Positions 26,494-38,430 of a stretch of 62,153 bases of DNA are shown in pieces (position 1 is the stretch's first letter; every line of letters begins with the position of its first letter). Both the position numbers and the translations under genes were made by a program. Origin of the DNA: an uncultured Marmoricola sp. GTDB lineage: Bacteria; Actinomycetota; Actinomycetes; Propionibacteriales; Nocardioidaceae. The notes below the pieces were generated by a model. It was not told the DNA's origin and searched no databases. It saw only the letters and a list, made by a program, of their open reading frames with translations. The stretch is taken from assembly GCA_937868075.1 (NCBI GenBank), contig CALMLL010000128.1, forward strand, positions 1-62,153, written 5' to 3'.

Positions 26494-29400
26494 GGAGCGC
26501 CTCCATCATCGCGGTCGCGGTCGCCTGTTCGTCGAGGCCGTCGGCCTCGGCCTTGGCCTTGGCTGCCATCACGGTGCGGTAGTCGCGCGGGATGACCTGC
26601 GCGAACCGGCGTACGCCGGCTGGCCAGTCGGCCAACAGATCGGCGGCCACATCCGATCCGGTCTCCTCCCCGTGACGACGGATAAGGGCGGCCACGGTGG
26701 TGGCGCCGTCGTCGTCCAGGTCGACCACATCGACCAGTTCCGGGTTGACCCGGGCGCGGTCGAGGTCGAGGACGTAGGCGGTTCCGCCGGACATGCCGGC
26801 AGCGAAGTTGCGTCCGGTGGGTCCGAGGATCACGACAGTGCCGCCGGTCATGTACTCACAGCCGTGGTCGCCCACGCCTTCCACGACTGCGGTCGCCCCG
26901 GAGTTTCGGACGCAGAACCGCTCCCCCACCTGGCCGCGCAGGAAGATCTCGCCTGAGGTGGCGCCGTAGCCGATCACGTTGCCGGCGATGATCTGGTCCC
27001 GTGCGGCGAACGTGGCCGCCCGGTCGGGACGCACCACGACCCGACCACCGGACAGGCCCTTGCCCACGTAGTCGTTGGCGTCGCCTTCCAACCGCAGCGT
27101 GATCCCGCGAGGCAGGAACGCGCCGAAGGACTGTCCCGCCGAACCGGTGAAGGTGAACTCGATGGTTCCCTCCGGGAGCCCGGCAGCCTGGTAGCGCTTG
27201 GTCACCTCGTGTCCCAGCATCGTGCCGACGGTGCGGTGGACGTTGCGGATCGGCAACTGCGCTCGCACCGGCTCACCGCGATCGAGCGCGGGCGCGGCGA
27301 TCCGGATCAACTCGTTGTCCAGGGCCTTGTCGAGACCGTGGTCCTGGGTGGTCGTGCAGTGCAGCGACTGATCGGCGAACTGGGCGCTGATGTCGGGTTT
27401 GTGGAAGATCGGCGAGATATCCATCCCGGCCGCCTTCCAGTGGTCGACCGCCTTGGTCGCGTCGAGCACCTCGACCCGTCCGATGGCCTCCTCCAGCGAC
27501 CTGAAGCCGAGCGCGGCCAGGTGCTCACGGACCTCTTCGGCGATGAAGCGGAAGAAGTTCTCCACGAACTCCGGCTTGCCGGAGAAGCGCTCGCGCAACA
27601 CCGGGTTCTGGGTGGCCACGCCGACCGGGCAGGTGTCGAGGTGGCAGACGCGCATCATGATGCAGCCCGACACGACCAGCGGGGCCGTGGCGAAGCCGTA
27701 CTCCTCGGCTCCCAGCAGCGCCGCGATGATCACGTCGCGACCAGTCTTGAGTTGTCCGTCGGTCTGCACCACGATCCGGTCGCGCAGCCCGTTGAGCAGC
27801 AGCGTCTGCTGGGTCTCGGCAAGCCCCAACTCCCAGGGCCCGCCGGCGTGTTTGAGCGAGGTCAACGGAGAAGCGCCGGTGCCTCCGTCGTGCCCGGAGA
27901 TGAGGACCACGTCGGCGTGGGCCTTGGAGACTCCGGCCGCGACGGTGCCCACACCCACTTCGGCCACGAGTTTGACGTGGATCCGAGCGCTCGGGTTCGC
28001 GTTCTTGAGGTCGTGGATGAGTTGGGCCAGATCCTCGATCGAGTAGATGTCGTGGTGCGGCGGCGGGCTGATCAGCCCCACGCCTGGGGTGGAGTGCCGG
28101 GTCTTGGCCACCCACGGGTAGACCTTGTGACCTGGCAGTTGACCGCCCTCGCCGGGCTTGGCGCCCTGGGCCATCTTGATCTGGATGTCGTCGGCGTTGG
28201 TGAGGTATTCCGCAGTGACCCCGAAACGACCGGAGGCCACCTGCTTGATAGCGCTACGCCGCTGGGGATCGTGGAGCCGCTCCGGGTCCTCCCCACCTTC
28301 CCCGGTGTTGGACTTCGCGCCCAGCCGGTTCATGGCGATCGCCAGCGTCTCGTGAGCCTCCTGGCTGATCGAGCCGTAGGACATCGCCCCGGTGGAGAAC
28401 CGCGCCACGATCGACTCGACCGGCTCCACCTCATCGATCGGGATCGGGGTCCGCTCCTTGAAGGCGAACAGCCCGCGCAGGGTCATCAGCCGCTCGGACT
28501 GCTCGTCGATGCGGGTGGTGTACTGCTTGAAGACCGAGTACTGCCCGGTGCGGGTGGAGTGCTGCAACCGGAACACCGTCTCGGGGTCGAACAGGTGGGG
28601 TTCACCCTCGCGCCGCCACTGGTACTCACCACCAATGGCGAGATCACGGTGGGTGGGTGCGATCCCGTCGATCGGGTAGGCGGTGCGGTGTCGCAAGGCC
28701 ACCTCCTCGGCGATCACATCGAGGTCGATGCCGCCCAGCTTGCTCGTCGTACCAGTGAAGTAGCGGTCCACCAGAACCTGGGAGAGCCCAAGCGCCTCGA
28801 AGATCTGCGCGCCGGTGTAGGAGGCCACCGTGGAGACACCCATCTTGGACATCACCTTGAGCACGCCCTTGCCCAGCGCCTTCACCAGGTTGCGTACGGC
28901 GACCTCGGGTTCGGTCTTGACGTAGAAGCCGTCGCGGGCGAGGTCCTCCACCGACTCCATCGCGAGGTAGGGGTTGACCGCAGCCGCGCCATAGCCCAGC
29001 AGCAGGGCGACGTGGTGCACCTCGCGCACATCGCCGGCCTCGACCAGCAGGCCGACCTGGGTACGGGTCTTCTCACGCACGAGGTGGTGGTGGACCGCAG
29101 CGGTCATCAGCAGCGACGGGATCGGAGCCAGATCGGCCTTGGAGTGGCGGTCGGACAGCACGATGACGCGGGCGCCGTGAGCGATCGCCTCGGACACCTC
29201 GGCGCACAGTTCGTCGAGTCGGCGAGCCAGGGCTTCCCCGCCCCCGGAGACCTCGTAGAGGCCCCGGGACACGTGGGTCATGTAGCCGGGCATGTCGCCG
29301 TCGCGGTTGATGTGGCGGATCTTGGCCAGTTCGTCGTTGTCGATGACCGGGAAGGGCAACACGATCTGACGACAACTGGCCGGAGTCGGTTCGAGGAGGT

Positions 29401-31021
29401 TGGCCTCGGGCCCGATGGAGCCGTAGAGGCTGGTGACCAGTTCTTCGCGGATCGCATCCAGCGGCGGGTTGGTCACCTGGGCGAACAGTTGGGCGAAGTA
29501 GTCGAACAGCATCCGTGGCCGCTTCGACAACACCGCGACCGGGGTGTCGGTGCCCATGGAGCCGATCGGCTCATAGCCGACGTTGGCCATCGGGGTGAGG
29601 ATGAGACGCAACTCCTCCTCGGTGTAGCCGAAGATCTGCTGGCGCCTGGTCACCGACGCGTGGGAGTGGATGATGTGCTCACGCTCGGCGATGTCGGGCA
29701 GGCGGATCAGACCGGCGTGGAGCCACTCGTCGTAGGGCTGGTCGTCGGCGAGTTCGCCCTTGATCTCCTCGTCCTCGATGATCCGGTGCTCCTCGGTGTC
29801 GACGAGGAACATCCGGCCCGGCTGCAGCCGCCCCTTACGGACGACGTGGGCCGGGTCGAGGTCGAGCACGCCCACTTCGGAGGCCAGCACGACCAGGCCG
29901 TCGTCGGTGACCCAGTAGCGCGAGGGCCGCAGGCCGTTGCGGTCGAGAACCGCACCCACCTGGGTGCCGTCGGTGAAGACCACACAGGCGGGCCCGTCCC
30001 AGGGCTCCATCAACGTGGAGTGGAACTCATAGAAGGCCCGCCGCTTGGGGTCCATCTCGGTGTTGTTCTCCCAGGCCTCGGGGATCATCATCAGTACCGA
30101 GTGCGGCAGCGACCGGCCACCGAGATGGAGTAGTTCGAGCACCTCGTCGAACGTCGCGGAGTCGCTGCCCCCCGGCGTACAGATCGGGTAGAGGCGGTTG
30201 AGATCACCCGGGATGAGGTCGGAGTCAAGGAGCGCTTCGCGGGCCCGCATCCAGTTGCGGTTGCCCATGACGGTGTTGATCTCACCGTTGTGGGCAATGA
30301 ACCGGAAGGGGTGGGACAGCGGCCAACTCGGGAACGTGTTGGTGGAGAAGCGCGAGTGCACGACGGCGACCGCGGTCTCCATGCGCTCATCCACCAGATC
30401 CGGGAACACCCGGTCGAGTTGGTCGGTGGTGAGCATGCCCTTGTAGGCGATCGTGCGACTGCTCAGCGAGGGGAAGTAGGCGTCGGTCTCGTGCTCGGCC
30501 CGCTTGCGCAGACAGAAGGCGAGACGCTCCAACGCCATCCCGACCAGGCGGCCGGACGAGGCGGACACGAAGACCTGGGAGAAGTGCGGCATGACCGCCC
30601 GGGCGGTCTGACCCAGGGTCGTGGGGTCGGTGGGGACATCGCGCCAGCCAAGGACGGTCAGGCCCTCTTCAGCGGCGATCTCGGCGATGCGCTGCTTGGT
30701 CTTCTCCACCTCTCCTGCATCACCGGGCAAGAACGCGGTGCCGACGGCGTAGGCGTGGCGCGGGGGAAGGTGGATGCCGCAGTCGGTGGCCACCTCGCGG
30801 AAGAACCGGTCGGAGATCTGCATCAGGATGCCGGCACCGTCACCGGAGTTGACCTCGGCGCCCGCGGCGCCCCGGTGCTCGAGATTGCGCAACGCCGTCA
30901 GCGCCTTGACGAGGATGTCGTGGCTGGGCACACCGGTCAGGGTGGCCACGAAGGCGACCCCGCACGCATCGTGCTCGTGTTCGCCGTCGTACAAGCCCTG
31001 AGGTGGCGGGTACGCATGCAT
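26486..31021 (-). CDS. gltB: glutamate synthase large subunit
   Basis: A 1511-residue enzyme. The N-terminal glutaminase domain is made as a precursor with a 19-residue propeptide; [11 protein letters not shown] places the catalytic N-terminal nucleophile at Cys20. [21 protein letters not shown] and [26 protein letters not shown] belong to this domain. The FMN-binding domain contains the [16 protein letters not shown] region and [21 protein letters not shown]; the 3Fe-4S cluster is in [17 protein letters not shown]-terminal beta-helix ([26 protein letters not shown] region) ends the protein. The ATG at 31021 follows GGGAGAAGG; an in-frame extension to 31480 is rejected because it runs antisense through lgt. 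Upstream of gltD by 8-base overlap. Confidence 0.97.
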
Positions 31022-31158
31022 CACGCCTTCTCCCGTCGTAGCGAAATTGGTCGGGTTGGACCCAGCCGGACAACATGCTCGGGACGACGTTGGCCCATGC
31101 GGAGAGCACAATCTACAACACCCTCGACCGGGGAGGTCGGGGCCTTCCCAGTCGGTGG

Positions 31159-32034
31159 TCAGGGCGCCGTAGCAGCGCCTTGATCGCCCTCCCCGTCCAC
31201 CGAGTACGCCGAGGACGCCCGCTCGCCCTCGCCATGCCCGGACCCCCGCCGACCGGCCCAGAGGAAGCAGCCCGAGGCGGCCAGGAACAGCAGCACCGAC
31301 ATCCAGACGTTCCACCGGAAGCCGGCGACATCGCCCAGTTGGACCGAGTCGATGCGAAGGTTCTCGATCCAGGCCCGCCCGGCGGTGTAGGCCATCACAT
31401 AGAGGGCGAAAACGCGACCGCCACCGAGTCGGAACCGCCGGTCGACCCAGACGACCAGGGCCAGTGCACCGAGGTTCCACAGCGACTCGTAGAGGAACGT
31501 CGGATGGAATGTGGCGACGTCCTCATATCCCGGCGGTCGATGCCCAGGACCGATCTCCAGGCCCCAGGGAAGGCTGGTCGGGCGGCCGAAGAGCTCCTGG
31601 TTGAACCAGTTGCCCCATCGGCCAATCGCCTGGGCCAGCAGCAGTGCAGGGGCCAATGCGTCGGCCATGGGCAGCACGCTGATCCCCAGGCGGCGAGCCC
31701 CGATCGCGGCGCCGAGGAAGCCCCCGGCGATGCCGCCCCAGATCCCGAGTCCGCCATGCGAGATCTGCAGGGCCCCGACGGGGTCGTCAGGGAAGTAGAG
31801 CCTCCAGTCGGTCGCCACGTGATAGAGCCGGGCACCGACGAGACCGAAGGGCACCGCCCACAGGGCGAGGTCGCTGACCTGTCCGCGTCGGCCACCGCGA
31901 GCCACCCATCGGCGCTCCCCCAGCCAGATCGCGGCCAGCATGCCCGCGATGATGCACAAGGCATAGGCCCGGATCGGGATCGGACCGAGATGCCACACCC
32001 CCTGATCGGGACTGGGGATGGACAGCAGGGTCAC
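31159..32034 (-). CDS. lgt: prolipoprotein diacylglyceryl transferase
   Basis: A 291-residue membrane enzyme that attaches diacylglycerol from phosphatidylglycerol to the lipobox Cys of lipoproteins. Seven hydrophobic helices. The N-terminus has [26 protein letters not shown]; the Lgt signature is [25 protein letters not shown] with the key Arg and Asn, and a conserved [11 protein letters not shown] follows. Start is GTG at 32034, overlapping the trpA stop by 4 bases. LivJ, ZnuA and the 56400 lipoprotein are likely clients. Confidence 0.96.
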   Translation of the reverse strand: MTLLSIPSPDQGVWHLGPIPIRAYALCIIAGMLAAIWLGERRWVARGGRRGQVSDLALWAVPFGLVGARLYHVATDWRLYFPDDPVGALQISHGGLGIWGGIAGGFLGAAIGARRLGISVLPMADALAPALLLAQAIGRWGNWFNQELFGRPTSLPWGLEIGPGHRPPGYEDVATFHPTFLYESLWNLGALALVVWVDRRFRLGGGRVFALYVMAYTAGRAWIENLRIDSVQLGDVAGFRWNVWMSVLLFLAASGCFLWAGRRGSGHGEGERASSAYSVDGEGDQGAATAP

Positions 32035-32836
32035 CCGCCCACCTGTCGGCGTACGCCGAGGGCAAGATCCTCCACCAGCGCGCCGAGTCGGCGCAGCCCG
32101 GCGGGCCGGTCGGGGGCGTCGAGAAGGGCCCGAACGAAGGCCGAGCCCACGATCACGCCGTCGGCGTACTCCGCTACCTGGGCGGCCTGGGCGCCGTTGG
32201 AGACACCGAGCCCGACACCGACCGGGAGATCGGAGACGGCCCGGGTCCGGGCCACCAGGGGTCCGGCGAGGTCGGAGGTGCTCTCCCGCGCCCCGGTGAC
32301 CCCCATGACCGCGGCAGCGTAGATGAAGCCCCGGCATGCCTGGGCGGTCATGGCGAGCCGCTCATCGGTGGAGGAGGGTGCGACCAGGAAGACCTTGTCG
32401 AGTCCGTGTGCATCGGCCGCGGCGATCCAGTGCTGGCCGAAGTCGGGGGTGATGTCGGGGGTGATCAGCCCGGCCCCGCCGGCGCTGGCCAGGTCGGCGG
32501 CGAACCGGTCGACTCCGTAGCGCTCCACCGGGTTCCAATAGGTCATCACCAGGGTGGGGACCCCGGTGGCTGCGACCGCCTCGACAGTGCGCAGCACATC
32601 GGTGGTCCTGATGCCCGCCTCGAGGGCCTGCTGGGCGGCCGCCTGGATCGTGGGACCGTCCATCACCGGGTCGGAGTAGGGCAACCCGATCTCGATCACG
32701 TCACAGCCCGACTCGACCAGGACGCGCAACGCATTGATGCCGCCAGGCACATCGGGGTAGCCAGCAGGGAGGTAGCCGACCAGGGCGGCGCGGCCCTCCT
32801 GGCGCGCCTGTTCGAAGGCGGTCGCCGTTGTGTTCG

Positions 32837-32840
<4 letters not shown>
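32031..32840 (-). CDS. trpA: tryptophan synthase alpha chain
   Basis: A 269-residue TIM-barrel enzyme that cleaves indole-3-glycerol phosphate to indole and glyceraldehyde 3-phosphate. [16 protein letters not shown] opens the barrel, [21 protein letters not shown] contains the catalytic Glu and Asp regions, and [30 protein letters not shown] forms the phosphate site. GTG at 32840 overlaps the trpB stop (GTGA). Indole is channelled to TrpB. Confidence 0.96.
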
Positions 32841-34029
<1,189 letters not shown>

Positions 34030-34033
<4 letters not shown>

Positions 34034-34812
34034 GTGTCCACTCCTCGCAGTCGGCGTACGCCGGCAACCGGATCACCGTCTTTGACCAAAGCTTCTCCGA
34101 CCAGCACCACGTCGGCCCCCTCACGTCGGTAGCGGGCAGCGTCCTCTGGTCCGGAGATCCCGGACTCGGCCACCACCACGCGGTCCTTCGGGATGCCGCC
34201 GACCAGGTGCCCGAACATCTCCGGATGGACCTCGAGGGTCTTCAGGTCGCGAGCGTTGACCCCGATCAGCGGCGCACCGAGGTCGACGGCCCGCTGCGTC
34301 TCGGCTTCGTTGTGGACCTCGACCAGCACCGTCAACCCGAGGTCGGTCGCCTGGTGATGCAGGTCGGCCAGTTGGCCAGCCGAGAGCGCGGCCACGATGA
34401 GAAGCGCGAGATCGGCACCGGCTGCGCGGGCCTCCAGCAGTTGGTAGGGCGCGACGATGAAGTCCTTGCGCAGCAGAGGTGTGTCGACGGCGGCGCGCAC
34501 CGCGACGAGGTCGTCCAGCGAACCGCCGAAACGGCGCTTCTCGGTGAGCACACTGATCGCGGCCGCTCCTCCCTCGGCGTACGCCCGGGCGAGGGCAGCC
34601 GGGTCGGCGATGTCGGCCAGGTCCCCCTTGCTGGGGCTGCGCCTCTTGACTTCAGCGATGACGCTGAGGCCTGCGCTGCGGAAGGCAGGCATGGGGTCTC
34701 GGGGCGGTTCCATGGCGGCGATCTCTTCGAGCAGAGCCGCGTCCGGCACCGTGCGCATGCGCTCGGCCATGTCCTCGCGGACGCCCGAGATGATCGCCTC
34801 GAGCACAGACAT
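34030..34812 (-). CDS. trpC: indole-3-glycerol phosphate synthase
   Basis: A 260-residue TIM-barrel enzyme converting CdRP to indole-3-glycerol phosphate. [18 protein letters not shown] holds the catalytic Lys and the phosphate loop, [22 protein letters not shown] the second Lys region, and [31 protein letters not shown] the C-terminal phosphate site. ATG at 34812 is preferred; an extension to 34905 reads through unrelated sequence. First gene of the trpCBA run here. Confidence 0.95.
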
Positions 34813-35067
34813 GGGGACACCTTCGATGTGGAGGACGCGGGATTCGGCGAGTCTAATGGTCTGAGTCGGGAGGTCTTGTCTGCGACCGAAGGCCGGTAGT
34901 GTCACGGACTGAAATCGGCGTCCACGCCAGGAAAGAGACCGAGACGTCCGGTGAAGGCGGACGCGGACTCGCCACGGCGGGCGTGATCGTGGGAGTCGTC
35001 GCCACCGTGTGGCATGTACTTGGCCTAGCTGGCTTTCGCACGTAGCGAAGCGGACCCACAGTGCGAC
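34813..35067. other. trpC upstream region, no convincing gene
   Basis: This 255-base gap separates trpC from the DUF2752 gene. A minus-strand 37-codon frame (35015-34902, beginning MPHGGDD) lacks a ribosome binding site and matches no family I know, so I do not call it. A small hairpin (about 35033-35050, CTTTCGC with GCGAAG) may end the upstream transcript. A trpC promoter is expected here, but no clear hexamer pair is seen and no Trp-rich leader peptide was found. Confidence 0.4.
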
Positions 35068-35490
35068 CTAGGGCCGCAGCCACTCCAGCCCGGGGAGATT
35101 GCGGACCACCCAGAAGACCAGTCCCACCACGATCAGCACCTTCGACAGACGCAGCGCGCCTTGGTCGCTGAGCATTCTCGAACCCGACCAGGCACGCCGA
35201 AACGCGACCATCCACCAGCCCACAATCAACGGGATGGCGATGACGAACAGCACGTTGCTGGACAGCGCCGCGCCAAGATCTCCGTGAGTGAGGTCGTTGA
35301 CCGCCCTCAAGCCCCCGCAGCCGGGGCAGTAGGTGCCGGTCAACGCAAGCCAGGGGCAGAACCCCCAACTGCCGGATACATGAGGGTCGCGGACGTGAAG
35401 TGCAAGGGTGGCAGCCGCTGTCAGCGCGGCGCCGATCACCAGTGGTCGGACCCGCTGAAGCCGTGAAGCCGGGTGGACCAGCAGTGCCAT
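35068..35490 (-). CDS. DUF2752 membrane protein
   Basis: A 140-residue membrane protein with the DUF2752 hallmark CPWLALTGTYCPGCGGLRAV at about residues 47-66, where two Cys pairs flank the signature. Three hydrophobic helices follow or precede it. The ATG at 35490 is embedded in the stop of the upstream small gene (TGATG), so the longer reading to 35658 is wrong. DUF2752 proteins are commonly found beside tryptophan genes in Actinobacteria; their function is unknown. Confidence 0.88.
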   Translation of the reverse strand: MALLVHPASRLQRVRPLVIGAALTAAATLALHVRDPHVSGSWGFCPWLALTGTYCPGCGGLRAVNDLTHGDLGAALSSNVLFVIAIPLIVGWWMVAFRRAWSGSRMLSDQGALRLSKVLIVVGLVFWVVRNLPGLEWLRP

Positions 35491-35687
35491 CAGTGGCTCG
35501 CGCCGTGACCCATCTTCGACATGACCGCTCCCACGAGGAGACCCAGCGGCACGAAGGCAGCGCCGATCCACGTCGTGACACTGGAGAACGTCATCATGCC
35601 GATGCTGACGATCAGCACGCCGAGGAACATCACCCCGACCGTGGCCCATGCCGCCCACGTGTTGCCGTGGTGTCCATCCATCGCCAT
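35490..35687 (-). CDS. HGxxPAAW-family small membrane protein
   Basis: A 65-residue protein with an N-terminal HHGNTWAAW, a variant of the HGxxPAAW motif in which Pro is Trp, followed by two hydrophobic helices (residues 16-33 and 38-55). It sits between the Trp-associated membrane protein and DUF2752, the order usually seen in actinobacterial trp clusters, and overlaps DUF2752 as TGATG. Function unknown; co-location with tryptophan genes suggests a shared physiological link. Confidence 0.8.
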   Translation of the reverse strand: MAMDGHHGNTWAAWATVGVMFLGVLIVSIGMMTFSSVTTWIGAAFVPLGLLVGAVMSKMGHGASH

Positions 35688-35758
35688 GTCCGACTCCTCA
35701 GATGAGCAGGGTGCACGCCAGCGGTGGCATGCGGTGCTGCTCGCATACTAGTGCCCAC

Positions 35759-36268
35759 TCAGGCTGTTGGGTCCGCACCCTCGTCAAGTGCCTGCCACCA
35801 ATCCCTGGACGAGTTTCCCGCCTCGCCGGGCGCCTGTGCGGGGCCGTCGTACCGCCGCCCCATGGCCGGCCAGGTGTGTGCTCGGGCCGCAGCCATCGTC
35901 CCCGCCGCCGAGACGACTATGGCGGCGCCGATCGTCACCCAGTACCACGCCGTCCAGGTGTACGCCGTCACGCCCAGGGCACGGGCTTGGGTGTGGAGTT
36001 CGCCCCTGCCGAGCAGGGCCACTGCGCCGACGCCGAGCCCGCTGACCGCGGCGAGGAGTCCGAGCAGTCGCCGTGTCCGGCCACGGGTCAACAACAAGAC
36101 GCCCCAAGCCGCCAGGGCAACCAGCGCGAGGGCGTTGGCAAGCGGCAGTTCGGGGCGCACCGCCACGGGCGAGGACGGGCCAGCCACGTTGAGCCAAGGC
36201 TTGGCCGAGGCGACGGCCGCGAGGCCGGTCGCGGCCAGTCCGCCGAGGATCACCAGCGACGGGCGCAT
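35759..36268 (-). CDS. Trp biosynthesis-associated membrane protein (TIGR02234 type)
   Basis: A 169-residue protein with four hydrophobic helices. LPLANALALVALAAWGVLLLTRGRTRRLLG around residues 42-71 matches the family I know as Trp_oprn_chp, and TAYTWTAWYWVTIGAA lies near 105. ATG at 36268 is shared with the hisI stop (TGATG), so the extended frame to 36436 is not used. In most actinobacteria trpE lies between hisI and this gene; here it is missing. Biochemical role unknown. Confidence 0.82.
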   Translation of the reverse strand: MRPSLVILGGLAATGLAAVASAKPWLNVAGPSSPVAVRPELPLANALALVALAAWGVLLLTRGRTRRLLGLLAAVSGLGVGAVALLGRGELHTQARALGVTAYTWTAWYWVTIGAAIVVSAAGTMAAARAHTWPAMGRRYDGPAQAPGEAGNSSRDWWQALDEGADPTA

Positions 36269-36630
36269 CAGGTCGCGGTGTTGGCGTAGATGAGGCCTTC
36301 GTCGAAACAGGTGCGCGCGCCGGTGTGGCAGGCCACTCCGACCTGGTCGACCACCACGAGCAGCGTGTCGGCGTCGCAGTCCAGGCGGATTTCTCGCACC
36401 CACTGGTGGTTGCCGGAGGTGTCGCCTTTGACCCACACCTCCCGCCGTGACCGACTCCAGTAGGTGGCCCGACCGGTCGCGATCGTCTGGGACAACGATT
36501 CCGCGTTCATCCAGGCCAGCATCAGCACCTCACGAGTGTCGTGCTGCTGAACCACCGCGGCCACCAAGCCATCGGCGTTGGTGGAAAGCCGTTCGAGCAC
36601 GGCAGCAGGCACAGTGGCGGAATCGGTCAC
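36268..36630 (-). CDS. hisI: phosphoribosyl-AMP cyclohydrolase
   Basis: A 120-residue zinc enzyme of histidine synthesis that opens the purine ring of phosphoribosyl-AMP. EVLMLAWMNAESLSQTI and TGRATYWSRSRREVWVKGDTSGNHQ are core motifs; the zinc ligands are in LDCDADTLLVVVDQVGVACHTGARTCF (Cys near 93, 109 and 116). Standard length for the stand-alone bacterial form. Coupled to the Trp-associated membrane gene downstream; other his genes are outside the window. Confidence 0.95.
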   Translation of the reverse strand: MTDSATVPAAVLERLSTNADGLVAAVVQQHDTREVLMLAWMNAESLSQTIATGRATYWSRSRREVWVKGDTSGNHQWVREIRLDCDADTLLVVVDQVGVACHTGARTCFDEGLIYANTAT

Positions 36631-36648
36631 CTGAGGATTATGACGCGC

Positions 36649-38430
36649 TCACGAGGCCGAGCGTTGCGCCTCCCACGAGGCGTACAACCGGGCGTAGACC
36701 CCGCCCTGGCCGACAAGGTCGCCGTGGCGCCCGCGCTGGACCACCTCTCCACGGTCGAACACGATCACCTCGTCAGCGGCCTCGGCTGTCGACATCCGGT
36801 GCGCGATCGTCACGGACGTGCGCCCACGCATGAGCGACTCCAGGGCCCGCCCGATGCGCATTTCCAGTTCGGGGTCGACCGCACTGGTCGCCTCGTCGAG
36901 GACCAACAGGTCGGGCGCGGCGATATGGGCCCGCAACAGGGCGACCAACTGCCGCTCACCGGTGCTCAGTGACTCACCGCGCTGGCCCACCTTGGTGTCC
37001 AGACCATCGGGGAGGCCGTCGAGCCAGTCCCCCAAGCCGAGTTCGCCTGCAGCCGCCACGACATCGGCAGCAGTCGCGTCCAACTTGCCGTAGCGCACAT
37101 TGGCCAGCAGCGTGTCGTCGAACAGGAAACCCTCTTGAGGCACGAGCACCACCCGCCGCCGAAGGCACTCGTGGGTCACCTGGCGCACATCGACGCCGTC
37201 GAGACAGACCGTGCCCGAGACCGGGTCCATCAGCCGGGTCAACAGTTTGGCGAAGGTGGTCTTGCCCGAGCCGGTCTCCCCCACCACTGCCACCCGTGAT
37301 CCGGCCGCGATCTTCTCGGTGACTCCGTGGAGCACGGTCGGCCCGGTGGGGTAGGCGAAATCGACATCCACGAAGGCCACATCGAGAGGGCCAGCCGGGA
37401 GGTCCACCCCCTCGGGTCCGGCGTCGACCAGGTCGGCAGGGGTTTCGAGGATGCCCAGGACCCGTCGCCACCCGGCCAGGGCGTTCTGGGCGTCGGTGAG
37501 CACCTGCGTGCCCATCTGGACCGGCCCGACGAACAAGCTGACCAAGAAGGCGAAGGCCAGGACCTGCCCTGCGGTGATCTGGTCGGCGAAGCCGAGCCAG
37601 ATGCCCACGGCGATGACTCCGGCGTTGGCCAATCCGGCGGAGATGCCGCCCAGCGAGAACGAGAACGCGGTCAGGGATTGGGCACTGATCTGGGACTTCT
37701 CCCAGGCCGCGATGGTCGCGTCGATCCGCCCTTGGGTGCGCTTCTCGATGGCGTGGGTGCGGACCACAGCGGCCCCCACGACCGGCTCTGAGATGGCCGA
37801 GAGCATCACGCCGATCTGGCGCCTGACCTCGGCGTACGCCGCGGTCAGGCGGCGCTGGAAGTACCTGAGGCTGATGAACAGCGGTGCAAAACAGAGCCAG
37901 ACCACGATGGTCAGCTGCCAGCTGTACACCAGCATCACCAGGGTCGCGACCAGCAACTGGCCGACGCTGATCACCCCGATCATGCCGCCGAAGACCAGGA
38001 ACTGACTGACCTGGTCGACGTCGCTGGTCACCCGGCTCACCAGCGCTCCGCGACGCTCGGTGTTCTGGGTCAGCACCGGCAGGTCGTGGACGTGACGGAA
38101 TGCCTTGGTGCGCAAGGTGGCCAGCCCGGACTCAGCAGCCACGAAGAGCCTCGACGTCATGAGGTACGACGACGCAGCGGTGAGCACGATGGCCGCTGCA
38201 GAGGCCAAGCCCATGAGGGTCACGAAACCGACATCGACGCCCTGGGGGCCATGGAGCCCACGGTCGAGCGTCTGTTGGACCGCGATCGGCACGACGACCC
38301 GCCCGGCCGTGCCGAGCAGCGCGAAGAACGCGGTCAGGCCGAGTCCGCGACGCAACTCCGGTGAGTGGGAGAAGCCGATGCGCATGGTCTGCAGTGCGGT
38401 GAGTTCGGCGCCGTCGAGAAGTTGGCTCAT
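36649..38430 (-). CDS. ABC exporter, half of heterodimer (consensus catalytic Glu)
   Basis: A 593-residue type IV exporter: six membrane helices (residues about 25-320) and one ATPase domain. Walker A is VGETGSGKTTFAKLL, the signature is LSTGERQLVALLRAHI (a variant of LSGGQ), Walker B with the catalytic Glu is LLVLDEATSAVDPE and the switch His lies in VTIAHRMSTAE. Its ATG overlaps the stop of the second half-transporter by 4 bases. The partner has Asp in place of the catalytic Glu, so the pair forms an asymmetrical heterodimer with one full site. Substrate unknown; multidrug or lipid export is typical of the family. Confidence 0.9.
   Translation of the reverse strand: MSQLLDGAELTALQTMRIGFSHSPELRRGLGLTAFFALLGTAGRVVVPIAVQQTLDRGLHGPQGVDVGFVTLMGLASAAAIVLTAASSYLMTSRLFVAAESGLATLRTKAFRHVHDLPVLTQNTERRGALVSRVTSDVDQVSQFLVFGGMIGVISVGQLLVATLVMLVYSWQLTIVVWLCFAPLFISLRYFQRRLTAAYAEVRRQIGVMLSAISEPVVGAAVVRTHAIEKRTQGRIDATIAAWEKSQISAQSLTAFSFSLGGISAGLANAGVIAVGIWLGFADQITAGQVLAFAFLVSLFVGPVQMGTQVLTDAQNALAGWRRVLGILETPADLVDAGPEGVDLPAGPLDVAFVDVDFAYPTGPTVLHGVTEKIAAGSRVAVVGETGSGKTTFAKLLTRLMDPVSGTVCLDGVDVRQVTHECLRRRVVLVPQEGFLFDDTLLANVRYGKLDATAADVVAAAGELGLGDWLDGLPDGLDTKVGQRGESLSTGERQLVALLRAHIAAPDLLVLDEATSAVDPELEMRIGRALESLMRGRTSVTIAHRMSTAEAADEVIVFDRGEVVQRGRHGDLVGQGGVYARLYASWEAQRSAS

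Noticed and set aside
27209..30133. 974-codon plus-strand open frame opposite gltB
   Set aside because: It mirrors the codon structure of gltB, is low in hydrophobic order, rich in Gly/Arg/Asp/His, and has no recognisable motif; typical high-GC antisense shadow.
31022..31480. N-terminal extension of gltB by 153 residues
   Set aside because: It runs antisense through lgt; the known propeptide-plus-Cys start follows the ATG at 31021, which has its own ribosome binding site.
34902..35015. 37-codon minus-strand frame upstream of trpC (MPHGGDD...)
   Set aside because: No ribosome binding site, no family likeness, and no run of Trp codons that would make it an attenuator peptide.
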